64,000 nt of DNA from Tectiglobus sp965224045 (GCA_965224045.1 CBDCYD010000015.1:248001-312000), one strand, 5' to 3'; positions 1 through 8,951 are shown, counted from the first letter of the stretch. The notes: generated by a model not told the origin, from the letters alone. Numbers and translations are program-made.

Positions 1-2
1 TT

Positions 3-1244
3 CTCGAAAGTTTCATCGCCCAATTCTATGACGACAAGCCTGTGCCGCGCGAAATTCTGCTGTCCCACACCGTCCCGAGCCGCGCCCTGTTGGCCGAGGC
101 GCTCAGCACCAAAGCCGCACGCAAGGTGAGGATCAACGCCCCGCAACGCGGCGCCAAGACGGACCTTGTCGCGCACGCTGTGCAAAATGCCAAAGAGGCA
201 TTGGGGCGCAAGATGGCCGAGACGTCATCGCAGCAAGCGCTCCTCAAAGGCACGGCGGAACGCTTCGGACTTGTCCGCACGCCGCGCCGGATCGAGGTCT
301 ACGACAACAGTCACATCCAAGGTGAAAACGCTGTCGGTGCGATGATCGTCGCGGGGCGTGATGGTTTGGTGAAAGCTGCCTATCGGAAGTTCAACATTAG
401 GTCCGCCGACATCACGGCAGGCGATGATTACGCCATGATGCGCGAGGTGCTGACGCGTCGATTGAAACGGCTGGCACTTGATGACGACGAGCTTGCGGCC
501 GAGGACAGCGCGACAGAGGCACCGCTGCCGGACACGGCAGACCCGGACGCCGGTTCCGTGCCACCGACCATGACAATGGTGCAGCCGGAGGCGTCGCGGA
601 TTACGGAGCCGGCGCCACCGTCCGTCACCGAGCGCGGCGCAGACGCAATTGCGTTCGGTGTATTGCCGGCCGACCCTGTGCATGCGGAGGCGCAAGACCA
701 CGGATCGCCAACAGTAGATGCCGGTGCCGACGCCAGAAACGAGGGGCTCGACGGAGCTACGGAGAGTGACGATGATGACGACATTTTTCCCGACCGCCCG
801 GACCTTATCCTGGTTGACGGTGGGGCCGGGCAGCTTGGTGTTGCGCTAGAGGTTGCCGGCGAACTCGGCATCGAAGATATCGCTTTTGTCGGCGTCGCAA
901 AGGGTCCGGACCGCGATGCCGGGCGCGAACACTTCCATATCCCGGGACAGGGCAAACCGGTGATGCTGGAGCCGCGCGACCCGGTGCTCTACTTCATTCA
1001 GCGCCTGCGCGACGAAGCGCATCGCTTTGCGATTGGCGCCCACCGCGCAAAGCGCTCGAAGAAGATTTCTGCCAATCCGCTCGACGAGATTGCCGGCATC
1101 GGGCCGACACGCAAGCGTGCGCTGCTCAAACATTTCGGATCCGCCAAGGCGGTCTCGCGTGCCGCCGTCGGCGATCTGAAAGAGGTCGCCGGTATATCGG
1201 CTGAAATGGCGCAAAAGATCTATAACTTCTTTCACGAGCGATAA
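3..1244 (+). CDS. uvrC: UvrABC excinuclease subunit C, C-terminal part (5' end outside window)
   Basis: UvrC makes the dual incisions around DNA lesions in nucleotide excision repair. The reading frame is open from base 3, so the N-terminal GIY-YIG nuclease domain lies outside the window. What remains is the RNase H-like endonuclease domain (motif EVYDNSHIQGENAVGAMIV, then LILVDGGAGQLGVA) and a C-terminal helix-hairpin-helix pair (DEIAGIGPTRKRALLKHFGS) that binds DNA. Between the halves of the nuclease domain is an insert of about 105 residues, rich in Asp, Glu, Ala and Pro and absent from E. coli UvrC; such inserts are usual in alphaproteobacteria. The gene ends at a TAA. Product assignment is secure. 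Confidence 0.95.
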   Translation, partial: LESFIAQFYDDKPVPREILLSHTVPSRALLAEALSTKAARKVRINAPQRGAKTDLVAHAVQNAKEALGRKMAETSSQQALLKGTAERFGLVRTPRRIEVYDNSHIQGENAVGAMIVAGRDGLVKAAYRKFNIRSADITAGDDYAMMREVLTRRLKRLALDDDELAAEDSATEAPLPDTADPDAGSVPPTMTMVQPEASRITEPAPPSVTERGADAIAFGVLPADPVHAEAQDHGSPTVDAGADARNEGLDGATESDDDDDIFPDRPDLILVDGGAGQLGVALEVAGELGIEDIAFVGVAKGPDRDAGREHFHIPGQGKPVMLEPRDPVLYFIQRLRDEAHRFAIGAHRAKRSKKISANPLDEIAGIGPTRKRALLKHFGSAKAVSRAAVGDLKEVAGISAEMAQKIYNFFHER

Positions 1245-1436
1245 GCGGCGCCAGCATCGGCAAGATAATGTGCGGACAGGTCACCCGTGCGGTGGTGCGA
1301 TCGGCCGCCACCACGCAGCCATGGCCACCTTCTCCTGAACGAGCCTGGTGCATTTCAGCAAATCTGGCATGCGTCTTGCGTTGCCGAGCGCACAGCAGTG
1401 TCCCGCTCCCCGTGTGTCTCAGAAAGGTTCGTGCAA

Positions 1437-1955
1437 ATGTTTAACAAAAAGGCCGATTCCTCCCAGCTCTTCGACAACCCTATCGATGTCCAGGCCCAGG
1501 CCGGTGAGCCAAAGCGACCGGAAATCTCAATCGATATGCAGGGACTTGAGACTGCAAAGGACAAAGTCTCGAATTCGATCATCGATGAATGGCTGACAAT
1601 GACCGGCGACCTTGAAAGCGAAGGCGACATCCTGGTGCGCGGCAAGGTGCGCGGCAACGTCCGTTGCAAACTCCTGATCATCGATGAACAGGCCACAATC
1701 GACGGCGGTTTGGTTGCCGAAGAAGTCATCGTTCGCGGCACGACCAAGGGGACCATGCGTGCCAATCGGGTCATTTTTTCAGAAACCGCGCGTGTCGACA
1801 GCGAGATCTTCCATCGTGCGTTCGCTGTCGAAGAGGGCGCGTGCATAAAGGGTGCGCTCCATCACTGCGACGACCCGATGAACGACAAATCGATGGCTGC
1901 AAAGCCGGGAGCAGGCGCCAACGCATCCGACAAGGCCGATAAGGCGGCCGCCTGA
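1437..1955 (+). CDS. Bactofilin (polymer-forming cytoskeletal protein)
   Basis: This is a 172-residue bactofilin, a family that polymerises without nucleotide into filaments used for cell shape, stalk or polar organisation. The core, about residues 45-135, has the regular beta-helix pattern of short hydrophobic strands with glycine turns (GDLESEGDILVRGKVRGNV, then VAEEVIVRGTTKG). Disordered, charged tails lie on both sides. I chose the ATG at 1437 because AGAAAGG lies about nine bases upstream and the family starts close to this point; the frame is open further upstream, but that stretch resembles no protein. It follows uvrC by 190 bases on the same strand and is probably transcribed separately. 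Confidence 0.85.
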   Translation: MFNKKADSSQLFDNPIDVQAQAGEPKRPEISIDMQGLETAKDKVSNSIIDEWLTMTGDLESEGDILVRGKVRGNVRCKLLIIDEQATIDGGLVAEEVIVRGTTKGTMRANRVIFSETARVDSEIFHRAFAVEEGACIKGALHHCDDPMNDKSMAAKPGAGANASDKADKAAA

Positions 1956-2180
1956 AGTCGACCCTGATCAAGTGCCAATGGCCGCGGCCTGCGGAACGCC
2001 ATATCCGCGGGCTCCTGGCCGACGCCCATTCCTAACGGGCAACATATTCCCGTTACGGACCGCCCCGGCGCACCGCCACAACGTTGTTGCTTCGTATTGG
2101 GACGAAGCCACAGGCCTGGGCCATCCAACGCCTGGACTTTATTGCTGGCATTGGTGGTTGTAACCGCCTACCTTTCCCGA

Positions 2181-2834
2181 TTACTGCAAGAACGGGTTGG
2201 CTTCGCGTTCACGACCAAAAGCGCTCGGGGCTCCGTGGCCGCAGATGAAGGCGATGTCGTCGCCCAGCGGCAAAAGCTTCGATTTGATGGCGGATATCAG
2301 CGCATCGTGGTCCCCGTAGGGAAAGTCCGTGCGCCCGATCGAGCCTTGAAAGAGCACATCTCCTACCAGTGCAAAGCCAAGATCACGACTGACGTAAACC
2401 AGAGACCCCGGCGAGTGGCCGGGGCAATGGAAGATCTCGAATTCGAAGCCGGCGAGCGACAACATCTGGCCCTCATCGAGCCAGCGATCGGGCGCCACGT
2501 CTCGCGCATCCGTCATGCCAAAATTCGATGCCTGGTCGGCGAGCGAGTCGAGTAGGAACTTGTCGTCGATGTGCGGGCCTTCGATCTGCACACCGAGCTT
2601 ATCGCGCAATTCGTCGGCACCGGCCGCATGGTCGACATGGCCATGGGTGAGAACGATCTTCTCGACGTTGACTTCGGCCTCACCGATCACGCGCAATATT
2701 TCGTCGACATCACCCCCAGGATCGACGATAGCGCCGAGTTTGTCCGCCGAACGCCAGATCATCGTGCAGTTTTGCTGCAGCGGCGTGACCGGAATGATCG
2801 CAACACTGATAGGAGGTTCGCCGCTGGCCGCCAT
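2181..2834 (-). CDS. MBL-fold metallo-hydrolase, glyoxalase II-like (YcbL type)
   Basis: The protein is about 217 residues and carries the metal-binding signature THGHVDHAAGA near residue 63, followed by CPGHSPGS and a C-terminal ICGHGAPS. Together these form the two-metal site of the metallo-beta-lactamase fold. The ending ANPFL is typical of the short glyoxalase-II-like hydrolases that act on thioesters such as S-lactoylglutathione, but this branch lacks the extra substrate-binding domain of true GloB, so the substrate is open. The start was set at the ATG at 2834, which has AGGA nine bases upstream. It stands alone, convergent with the bactofilin gene. Confidence 0.85.
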   Translation of the reverse strand: MAASGEPPISVAIIPVTPLQQNCTMIWRSADKLGAIVDPGGDVDEILRVIGEAEVNVEKIVLTHGHVDHAAGADELRDKLGVQIEGPHIDDKFLLDSLADQASNFGMTDARDVAPDRWLDEGQMLSLAGFEFEIFHCPGHSPGSLVYVSRDLGFALVGDVLFQGSIGRTDFPYGDHDALISAIKSKLLPLGDDIAFICGHGAPSAFGREREANPFLQ

Positions 2835-3041
2835 CGGTTTCGGTCCTTCCGAGCTGTCAATTGTCTGGCCGCATAGACGTTTCCGGCCGCGCACCGATGC
2901 GATGTGGCCGGAAGCGCGGCCGGGACCCTAACACCAGAGGGGGCAGGCGTGCAAAAAGGGGCCAGATGGCCCCTTGTCCGCGAATTCATAAGGTGGGCGA
3001 AAGCGCAACCTGGCGCCCCGATAGCCGCGAGTGCGGGCCGT

Positions 3042-3746
3042 TCAGGCCGCCTCGGTCGCGTTGCCGTCTTCGTTCGGATCTCGCAGGACGTAGCCGCGGC
3101 CCCAGACGGTTTCAATGTAGTGCTTGCCGCCGGTTGCCGCCTGCAGCTTCTTGCGCAGCTTGCAGATGAAGACATCGATGATCTTCAGCTCAGGCTCATC
3201 CATGCCGCCATAGAGATGATTGAGAAACATCTCTTTGGTCAGGGTGGTGCCCTTACGCAGCGAGAGCAGTTCGAGCATTTGGTATTCTTTGCCCGTCAGG
3301 TGGACGCGCTGGCCGTGAACCTCGACCGTCTTGGTGTCGAGATTGACCTTGAGTTCGCCCGTTTCGATAATCGACTGGGCATGCCCCTTCGAACGGCGGA
3401 CGATTGCTTGAATGCGGGCAACGAGTTCGTCCTTGTGGAACGGTTTCGTCATATAGTCATCGGCTCCAAATCCGAGGCCTCTGACCTTGTCCTCGATCCC
3501 CGCCAGACCAGACAAAATCAAAATTGGCGTCGCGACCTTGCTCACGCGGAGCGTCTTAAGAACTTCATACCCACTCATATCCGGCAGGTTTAAGTCCAAG
3601 AGAATTATATCATAATCATACAATTTACCAAGATCAACGCCCTCTTCACCGAGGTCAGTTGTATAGACGTTGAATCCCTCTGACTGAAGCATCAGCTCGA
3701 TGCTCTGGGCTGTCGCGCTATCGTCTTCGATCAAAAGAACTCGCAT
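3042..3746 (-). CDS. ctrA: Cell-cycle response regulator CtrA
   Basis: CtrA is the OmpR-family master regulator of the alphaproteobacterial cell cycle; it activates flagellar and division genes and in some species blocks replication initiation. The 234 residues comprise a receiver domain (acidic pair ED at 7-8, phosphoacceptor Asp51 in ILLDLNLPDMSG, KPF near 105) and a winged-helix DNA-binding domain (LTGKEYQMLELLSLRKG to YIETVWGRGYVLRDP). Length and sequence match family members from end to end, including the basic linker RRSKGHAQS. The last residues NATEAA are less basic than the degradation tag AA of Caulobacter but still end in Ala-Ala, as ClpXP substrates do. fliJ is divergent and sciP lies about 2.2 kb away. 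Confidence 0.96.
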   Translation of the reverse strand: MRVLLIEDDSATAQSIELMLQSEGFNVYTTDLGEEGVDLGKLYDYDIILLDLNLPDMSGYEVLKTLRVSKVATPILILSGLAGIEDKVRGLGFGADDYMTKPFHKDELVARIQAIVRRSKGHAQSIIETGELKVNLDTKTVEVHGQRVHLTGKEYQMLELLSLRKGTTLTKEMFLNHLYGGMDEPELKIIDVFICKLRKKLQAATGGKHYIETVWGRGYVLRDPNEDGNATEAA

Positions 3747-4374
3747 GCCGCTGCTCCTCTTCCCTGGCTTTCGCCGTTAACCGCTGCCCCGGGCTCATGA
3801 GTACGCAGAGCCTCATTGCTAAGTGATCGTTAGGATTCTAGGCACCAGAGGTTAACAAACCCTAATTTTGCCTTGCCGAACGGCGAGAATCGGACGATTC
3901 GGCAACCAACTGGAAAGGATTGAACCCCAGACGCAGACAGCCAACAGCCGGCAGCACGACGCCCGCAAAGCGGACATCGCATTTTGCGAATTGTCAGCAG
4001 ATCCCCCCGCATGAACACGAATACGCCAGCCGCCGGTCACTTCCCCCACGACGCGACTGCTGCGCTTATGCATTCACGAATCATAACCTAACAAAATTTC
4101 CTGACCTGCCACAGGCCGAAAGTCGCCATCCGGCGCCTCGGAGTGGGACGCGCGTTCACAGATCGCGCAACTGTTGCTTTACCGCAACTTTACGTGGCCG
4201 TGCCATAATTCGAACTGTTCCGGCGTGGTCGCATTGCGGTGCGCTGGCAAACGCACGGAAGTTGCGTGATCAAGAGTTACTTGCAAAAATAAACTATAGA
4301 ATAGCAAGTTAACTTGTTTGGCATGGATCTTGATCTGTTCCGAGCATGTGTACGACAGAGTAGGGGTATCGGAC
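3747..4374. promoter_or_regulatory. Long divergent control region between ctrA and fliJ with clustered GANTC sites
   Basis: These 628 bases between two divergent cell-cycle genes hold no convincing gene. GANTC sites, the methylation target of CcrM, occur at 3834-3838, 3887-3891, 3896-3900 and 4078-4082, denser than the one per 256 bases expected by chance. CtrA-like half-sites TTAACC/TTAACA occur near 3777 and 3851, the latter in an imperfect TTAA-N7-TAAT arrangement. In Caulobacter, ctrA transcription depends on GANTC methylation and CtrA autoregulation. The sites are seen; regulation here is inferred. Confidence 0.45.
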
Positions 4375-4755
4375 ATGAAGATGCGCGAGACAGCGGTCCG
4401 ACTGAAGCGTTTCGAAGCCGACGAGAAATCGCAGAAGGTCGACTCCATCGAGCAGATGATCCGGGAGTTCGAACAGATGGCCTCCGATCTTGAGCGCCAG
4501 GTCATTGCTGAAGAAGAGCGCACCGGCATCCGCGACAGCAGTCATTTTGCCTATTCGACATTTGCGCGCTCGGCGGCGCAGCGTCGAACCAATCTTATGG
4601 CCTCCATCGAAGACCTGCAGGTGAAACTGGCTGCCGCGGTGGAAGAGCGAGACGAGGCGCTGGCCGAACTGGATCAGGCAGACGCCGTCAAGCAGCGTGA
4701 TGATGATCGTGCCCGCGGGCATCCCTCAGACAGCGAAGCCGCCGTTGCCAGCTGA
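4375..4755 (+). CDS. fliJ: Flagellar export protein FliJ-like
   Basis: The predicted product is about 126 residues and almost wholly coiled-coil, with heptads running through LKRFEADEKSQKVDSIEQMI and again through the last third. It matches the FliJ type found beside ctrA in alphaproteobacteria (opening MKMRETAVRLKRFEADEK, central HFAYSTFARSAAQRR). FliJ is the soluble stalk and chaperone-escort factor of the flagellar type III export ATPase. The ATG at 4375 has an AGGGG about nine bases upstream; an upstream in-frame ATG adds residues with no similarity. No other flagellar genes are in the window, so the link is made by sequence and by ctrA proximity. Confidence 0.8.
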   Translation: MKMRETAVRLKRFEADEKSQKVDSIEQMIREFEQMASDLERQVIAEEERTGIRDSSHFAYSTFARSAAQRRTNLMASIEDLQVKLAAAVEERDEALAELDQADAVKQRDDDRARGHPSDSEAAVAS

Positions 4756-5305
4756 GGCGGCATTAAACCGGGATTGGCCGTCATAGGCCGTAGTGCCGGC
4801 AGTCGCCCCCGAGGTGCATGACGCACACCGACGAAGGCTCATTCCTTTCGACCTCTGACTTTCGTAGCTACTTCTGCTTGACCGCGCGTCCAGAGATCCA
4901 CCTTCCATTCAGCACCTTGAACCAACGGGAAGGCTCGCGGCTTGGGCCCGCCGGCCGCCCCGGCTTGTGTGCAGGGCGCAGAACTCAACTTTTCTACTTT
5001 CTCAATCCGACCAGCCTGCAATTGCCGCGCGTCATCTGCAAAAAGCAAACAATCCTGGTTGCGCTCTCAGGAGATAACGATCCAGGCGCAGTTGCACCAC
5101 CGACGGCTCTGCATCCCGTGGATGTCGGAAGGTGAGATGACCGACAGCTGCACGCAACACCCCATACGCTTGATCGCCAGCAGCGCCGGCACGTGATGGT
5201 CCGATCCCACAACGCCGGCACGGTCGTGGCTGGATGATCAGTTCTTGCTCATTGGTTGGTCAACGTGCCGAGGAGTCAACACGGCCATGGGCTGACGTGC
5301 GCTGG
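4756..5305. other. Gene-poor spacer between fliJ and sciP
   Basis: About 550 bases in which I see no supported gene. Short open frames exist on both strands but none has a ribosome-binding site, a recognisable domain or coding-like composition. No clear terminator hairpin with a T-tract was found. Confidence 0.4.
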
Positions 5306-5593
5306 TTAGTTGCGGTAGTCCTGAACGCGCGTTGCACGCAAACCGGGAAGACCATGCTTTTCGATTGACCGTTGCCAGCTCAGGAATTCATCAACCGTCA
5401 GCTTGTAGCGCTCGCAGGCTTCGTCGAGGCTCAAAAGACCACCGCGTACGGCTGCCACAACCTCTGCCTTGCGTCGGATGACCCAGCGCTTGGTATCGCG
5501 CGGCGGCAGATCTGCCACGGTGAGCGGGCTGCCATCCGGTCCAATGACGTAACGAACGCGGGATCTGAACTGCTGATCGGTCATGACACTCAT
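5306..5593 (-). CDS. sciP: CtrA inhibitor SciP (DUF1153 family)
   Basis: SciP is a small helix-turn-helix protein that binds CtrA and blocks its activation of target promoters in newborn swarmer cells of Caulobacter. The 95-residue product matches the family throughout: RVRYVIGPDGSPLTVADLPP, then RWVIRRKAEVVAAVRGGLLS and the helix-turn-helix segment LDEACERYKLTVDEFLSWQR, ending GLRATRVQDYR. The ATG at 5593 gives the usual length; the frame is open for a further 20 unmatched codons. ctrA, fliJ and sciP sit close together, as in many alphaproteobacteria. Confidence 0.92.
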   Translation of the reverse strand: MSVMTDQQFRSRVRYVIGPDGSPLTVADLPPRDTKRWVIRRKAEVVAAVRGGLLSLDEACERYKLTVDEFLSWQRSIEKHGLPGLRATRVQDYRN

Positions 5594-5966
5594 ACACTCT
5601 GCCTGATCAAGACTAGACTTTAGACGATCCGCCTTAATTTCCGTATAAACCATAAGGTCAACGCTGGCTTTATAAATGTATCAGATTCAATAGCTAAGAC
5701 TCGTACGTGCATGTATTAGTTTGGTAAACTGTTATACCAGACTGATACACAACGTTGCAATCTTCGCCGCTTGCCAACGCAAACCTGGGCAGCCAGAAGG
5801 GCGGTTCCCACCCGGAGTCCGCAAGTTCCGTGCCGGCCCAAGCGGCCCAAATCAGCACAGCGCAATCACAGAACTTGCAGCGCGACGATCAATTGCTAGG
5901 TAATAGGTCCGGCCGGCAGATCGCTGGCAAACATTGTATCAGCACGAAACCGATCAAGAGCTGAAG

Positions 5967-7148
5967 ATGAGAGAAGTCGAGCGACGGCGCATAGTCGTGG
6001 CCATGTCAGGCGGTGTTGACTCGTCGGTCGCCGCCGGCCTGCTGAAGCGCCAGGGACACGATGTGATCGGGGTCACGCTACAGCTCTACGACCATGGCAG
6101 CGCGACTGCACGGGCAGGTTCGTGTTGCGCCGGCCAGGACATTCACGATGCGCGCCGCGTGGCCGAGAGGCTTGGCATTCCCCACTATGTGCTCGACTAC
6201 GAGGCACGGTTCAAATCAGCGGTGATCGAGACTTTCGCGGACAGCTATGCCGCGGGTGAGACGCCGATCCCCTGCGTTGCCTGCAACCAGAGCGTCAAAT
6301 TCCTCGACCTTCTGGATACGGCCCGTGATCTCGGTGCGCATGCCCTTGTTACCGGCCACTACATCGAGCGCCGCGACACACCCAATGGCCCGGCACTGTA
6401 CCGGGGGCCGGACCTCGAGCGTGACCAGAGCTACTTCCTGTTTGCAACGACACGCGCGCAGATCGAAACGCTTTGGTTTCCGCTCGGTCACATGCACAAG
6501 GAGGATGTGCGCCGTCTCGCCGAGGAGATGGACCTGCCGGTTGCCAAAAAGAGCGATAGCCAGGACATTTGCTTCGTGCCGACCGGCAGTTATGCCGACG
6601 TCGTCGCACGGATGCGGCCGGACGCTGTTGTGCCTGGCGCGGTCGTCGACATCGACGGGCGCGAGCTTGGTCGGCATGAGGGCATTATCCATTACACGAT
6701 CGGGCAGCGCCGCGGGCTGGGTATCGCTTCCGGTGCGCCGCTCTACGTGGTGCGCCTCGATGCCGCCAACCACAAAGTCGTCGTGGGACCGCGCGAATCC
6801 CTCCTGACGACTTCACTCACGATACGCGATGTCAACTGGCTCGGTGACGGCGTGTTCGGGGAGGTCGCGGCAGGCGATGGCCTCGAAATCGCTGCGCGTG
6901 TTCGCTCGTCGCAACCGCCGCGCCCCGCCGTCTTGCGTTACGATGGCGTCACGGGCACGACGACGGTGGAACTGGTTGGCGGCGAGCACGGTGTCGCGCC
7001 TGGGCAGGCCTGCGTGTTTTACGACAGGGAAGGCGTCGGCGCGCGTCTCTTGGGTGGCGGGTGGATTGTGCGCACAGTGTCAGCCGCCGATACCCGACAG
7101 CAGGTGGCCGGCGATATCGATCCGGCCGCCGACCACGGGCGGGTCTGA
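5967..7148 (+). CDS. mnmA: tRNA-specific 2-thiouridylase MnmA
   Basis: MnmA thiolates U34 of tRNA-Lys, -Glu and -Gln, using ATP and a persulfide relay. The roughly 393-residue protein has the PP-loop MSGGVDSSVAAGLL at residues 13-26, the catalytic pair PCVACN (Cys106 as the nucleophile-equivalent) and SQDICFVP with the second essential cysteine near 202. The central IGQRRGLGI and C-terminal beta-barrel (ACVFYD) are present. The ATG at 5967 fits family length; an upstream TTG at 5934 is in frame but less likely. The elongator tRNA-Met follows 160 bases downstream. Confidence 0.95.
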   Translation: MREVERRRIVVAMSGGVDSSVAAGLLKRQGHDVIGVTLQLYDHGSATARAGSCCAGQDIHDARRVAERLGIPHYVLDYEARFKSAVIETFADSYAAGETPIPCVACNQSVKFLDLLDTARDLGAHALVTGHYIERRDTPNGPALYRGPDLERDQSYFLFATTRAQIETLWFPLGHMHKEDVRRLAEEMDLPVAKKSDSQDICFVPTGSYADVVARMRPDAVVPGAVVDIDGRELGRHEGIIHYTIGQRRGLGIASGAPLYVVRLDAANHKVVVGPRESLLTTSLTIRDVNWLGDGVFGEVAAGDGLEIAARVRSSQPPRPAVLRYDGVTGTTTVELVGGEHGVAPGQACVFYDREGVGARLLGGGWIVRTVSAADTRQQVAGDIDPAADHGRV

Positions 7149-7308
7149 CGGTCGCTGCCCGGCAGTGCGAGGCCTGGCCGCCGCAATCACGCTGGATGCC
7201 CCCAACGTGCCGCCGCGCTCCGGCAAGGTGACGTCCCATTCCGGCAGGTGCCGGGGCCCGTCGCCCCCTTGACTTCCCCACCCGGCGCTCTTTATATGCC
7301 GGCCTCTC

Positions 7309-7385
7309 GGCGGAGTAGCTCAGCTGGTTAGAGCAGCGGAATCATAATCCGCGTGTCGGGGGTTCAAGTCCCTCCTCCGCTACCA
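7309..7385 (+). tRNA. tRNA-Met (anticodon CAT), elongator type
   Basis: The 77-base sequence folds as a full cloverleaf. The acceptor stem GGCGGAG pairs with CTCCGCT (one terminal G-U), the D arm contains AGCTCAGCTGGTTAGAGC, the anticodon stem GCGGA/TCCGC encloses loop ATCATAA with anticodon CAT at 7343-7345, the T arm contains GGTTCAAGTCC, and CCA is encoded. The G-U at 1-72 and D-arm sequence resemble elongator tRNA-Met rather than initiator, which has a 1-72 mismatch. A CAT anticodon could also be tRNA-Ile modified with lysidine; the sequence fits Met better. An integrase gene overlaps its 3' end. Confidence 0.95.
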
Positions 7386-8551
7386 ATGATTTCAAGGACT
7401 TGTGTTGTCACACGATCTTCGCGTTCATCCGATTGCGGGGATTTTGCGGGGATCGTGCGCCGGCGCCGATTGATCACCAACAAGGGTTGGCTTTCTCGGT
7501 CCGGTTGCTCGGCCACCAATTCTGCCATCTCAATGAGATTGAGAACTTCGGCAGCCGAATAGTGCGTGGTCATGCGCGTCGAGCGATGGCCAAGCAAGTC
7601 TTGTCGATCTTCGAACTTTACGCCAGCAGCCCGCAAACGCCGTCCGAACGTGTGCTTGAGATCGTGAACGCGAACTTGGGGAAGGCCAGCACGACGCTTA
7701 GCCTTGTACCAAGCCGAGTTTCCCATCCTGTCTATAGGTGCGTCCTTGTATGAGAAGACGTGGGTTGGATGTTGTCCTCTACGTTCCTTGACAACGTGAC
7801 GAGCGGCACTGTTCAATACCACAAGCCGGTCGTCGTCTCGTTGGTAGTCCGTGTCCTTCACACGATCTACCGGAATCACGAAAACCGAGATGTCCAGTTC
7901 TGGAACCGGCACCTCGTCCTCCCAAAGCAGACCACAAACATCTCCATCACGAAGTCCCGTGTTCACTTTGAACAAGGCCATTTGACATAGATGTTCCGGT
8001 AGTTCGGCAAACAAGCGATCCTGTTCGTCCCAACTTAAGGGATAGGGCTTGCGTTTGCCACGGTCCGGCAGAAGCTTGATCTTCGGCGGTTGCGCCAACC
8101 ACGTTAGACCATGTTCGTCATGCCATTCTGTTGCAGCCAGGTTCATGATGCGGCGGACAACCTGTAGGCCATGATTGATCGTTCCGATCGCAACACCATC
8201 TGCTCGACGTTGAGCGATCCAGGGTGCAAGCACGCCCATATTGATATGGCGTATTGGTAGGTGACCGATCATTGGCATCAGGTTCTCCAAGCGACAAACG
8301 TCATCGCGCAAACTCACCTTGTGCGTGTTTTCCACAACGAACTTGGCTGCAGCTTGTTCAAAAGTCCGATCCGGTCGAACGCCGAAGATGCGGGCATGAC
8401 GTTCGTCTTCTATCAGCTTCACTAAGATTGCTTCGGCTTCTTCAAGCCGACGTGTTCGAGTGCTGCATTGAATGCGTCGCCCGTTAACGCATTTGTCGAT
8501 GTGCCAGATCCCGCTTCTTTGAATAAGACCGGGCGCTGTCTTGCGTCCCAT
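7364..8551 (-). CDS. Tyrosine-type site-specific integrase
   Basis: This 395-residue phage-type integrase has an N-terminal arm-binding region (IWHIDKCVNGRRIQCSTRTR), a SAM-like core-binding domain and a C-terminal catalytic domain. Catalytic residues can be read: Arg in NTGLRDGDVCG, the box HDLKHTFGRRL, LLGHRS, and the nucleophile Tyr in THYSAAE. The box has Lys where most integrases have Arg (HxxR); I take this as a subfamily feature. ATG at 8551 has AGGAAA just upstream. The gene's last codons lie within tRNA-Met, so integration there supplies the stop codon context. Confidence 0.92.
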   Translation of the reverse strand: MGRKTAPGLIQRSGIWHIDKCVNGRRIQCSTRTRRLEEAEAILVKLIEDERHARIFGVRPDRTFEQAAAKFVVENTHKVSLRDDVCRLENLMPMIGHLPIRHINMGVLAPWIAQRRADGVAIGTINHGLQVVRRIMNLAATEWHDEHGLTWLAQPPKIKLLPDRGKRKPYPLSWDEQDRLFAELPEHLCQMALFKVNTGLRDGDVCGLLWEDEVPVPELDISVFVIPVDRVKDTDYQRDDDRLVVLNSAARHVVKERRGQHPTHVFSYKDAPIDRMGNSAWYKAKRRAGLPQVRVHDLKHTFGRRLRAAGVKFEDRQDLLGHRSTRMTTHYSAAEVLNLIEMAELVAEQPDRESQPLLVINRRRRTIPAKSPQSDEREDRVTTQVLEIIGSGGGT

Positions 8552-8754
8552 GGTTTCCTGCCTTTCTTTGCAGGACGCCCGTTGCGGGCGACATAATCAT
8601 CGACCAACGCGTCGATCTCAAGTCGATCGAAACCGATGCCTTGGACGCCGATCGGAATTTCCGTCAGAAATGGCCTGAACTCAGCGTTGAACCGATTGCG
8701 GTCCATGCCGAGATAAATCGGCACATCTCTTAGTCGCAGGATGCGGCGAGTCAT
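8422..8754 (-). CDS. Small helix-turn-helix protein, probable recombination directionality factor
   Basis: About 110 residues. The N-terminus RILRLRDVPIYLGMDRNRFN is a winged-helix/AlpA-like DNA-binding segment, followed by a conserved-looking IGFDRLEIDALVDDYVARNG and a basic, disordered end with GSGTST. Small proteins of this kind accompany integrases and act as excisionases or element regulators. Its 3' end overlaps the integrase start by 130 bases in another frame, so the two are almost certainly co-transcribed and translationally linked. The ATG at 8754 is preferred to a TTG 20 codons upstream. The family is recognised by pattern and context only. Confidence 0.7.
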   Translation of the reverse strand: MTRRILRLRDVPIYLGMDRNRFNAEFRPFLTEIPIGVQGIGFDRLEIDALVDDYVARNGRPAKKGRKPWDARQRPVLFKEAGSGTSTNALTGDAFNAALEHVGLKKPKQS

Positions 8755-8951
8755 CCCGCCGAATCTGTCGGCCGCCGTCTTGTCCAAACCGAAATCTCCT
8801 ACATCACCGCTCAAAATGGTTTATCTATCCCGTCAGGCTTGGCGCAGAGCCATATCGTCCAGGACGAGTAGCCGCCACCCACATTTGTGCGCAAAAAACT
8901 GCACTGGCCCGATAGCATGGAAGCTGCCAAGGAATTTGTAGAGACCATAAG

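Noticed and set aside
225..955. Long minus-strand frames antisense to uvrC
   Set aside because: They are explained by the GC-rich acidic insert of UvrC read backwards.
1280..1330. An inverted repeat GTGGTG/CACCAC after uvrC as a terminator
   Set aside because: Only six base pairs, no T-tract, and the outer pairs mismatch.
4818..5196. Several short open frames between fliJ and sciP
   Set aside because: None has a Shine-Dalgarno sequence or similarity to any family; composition is not coding-like.
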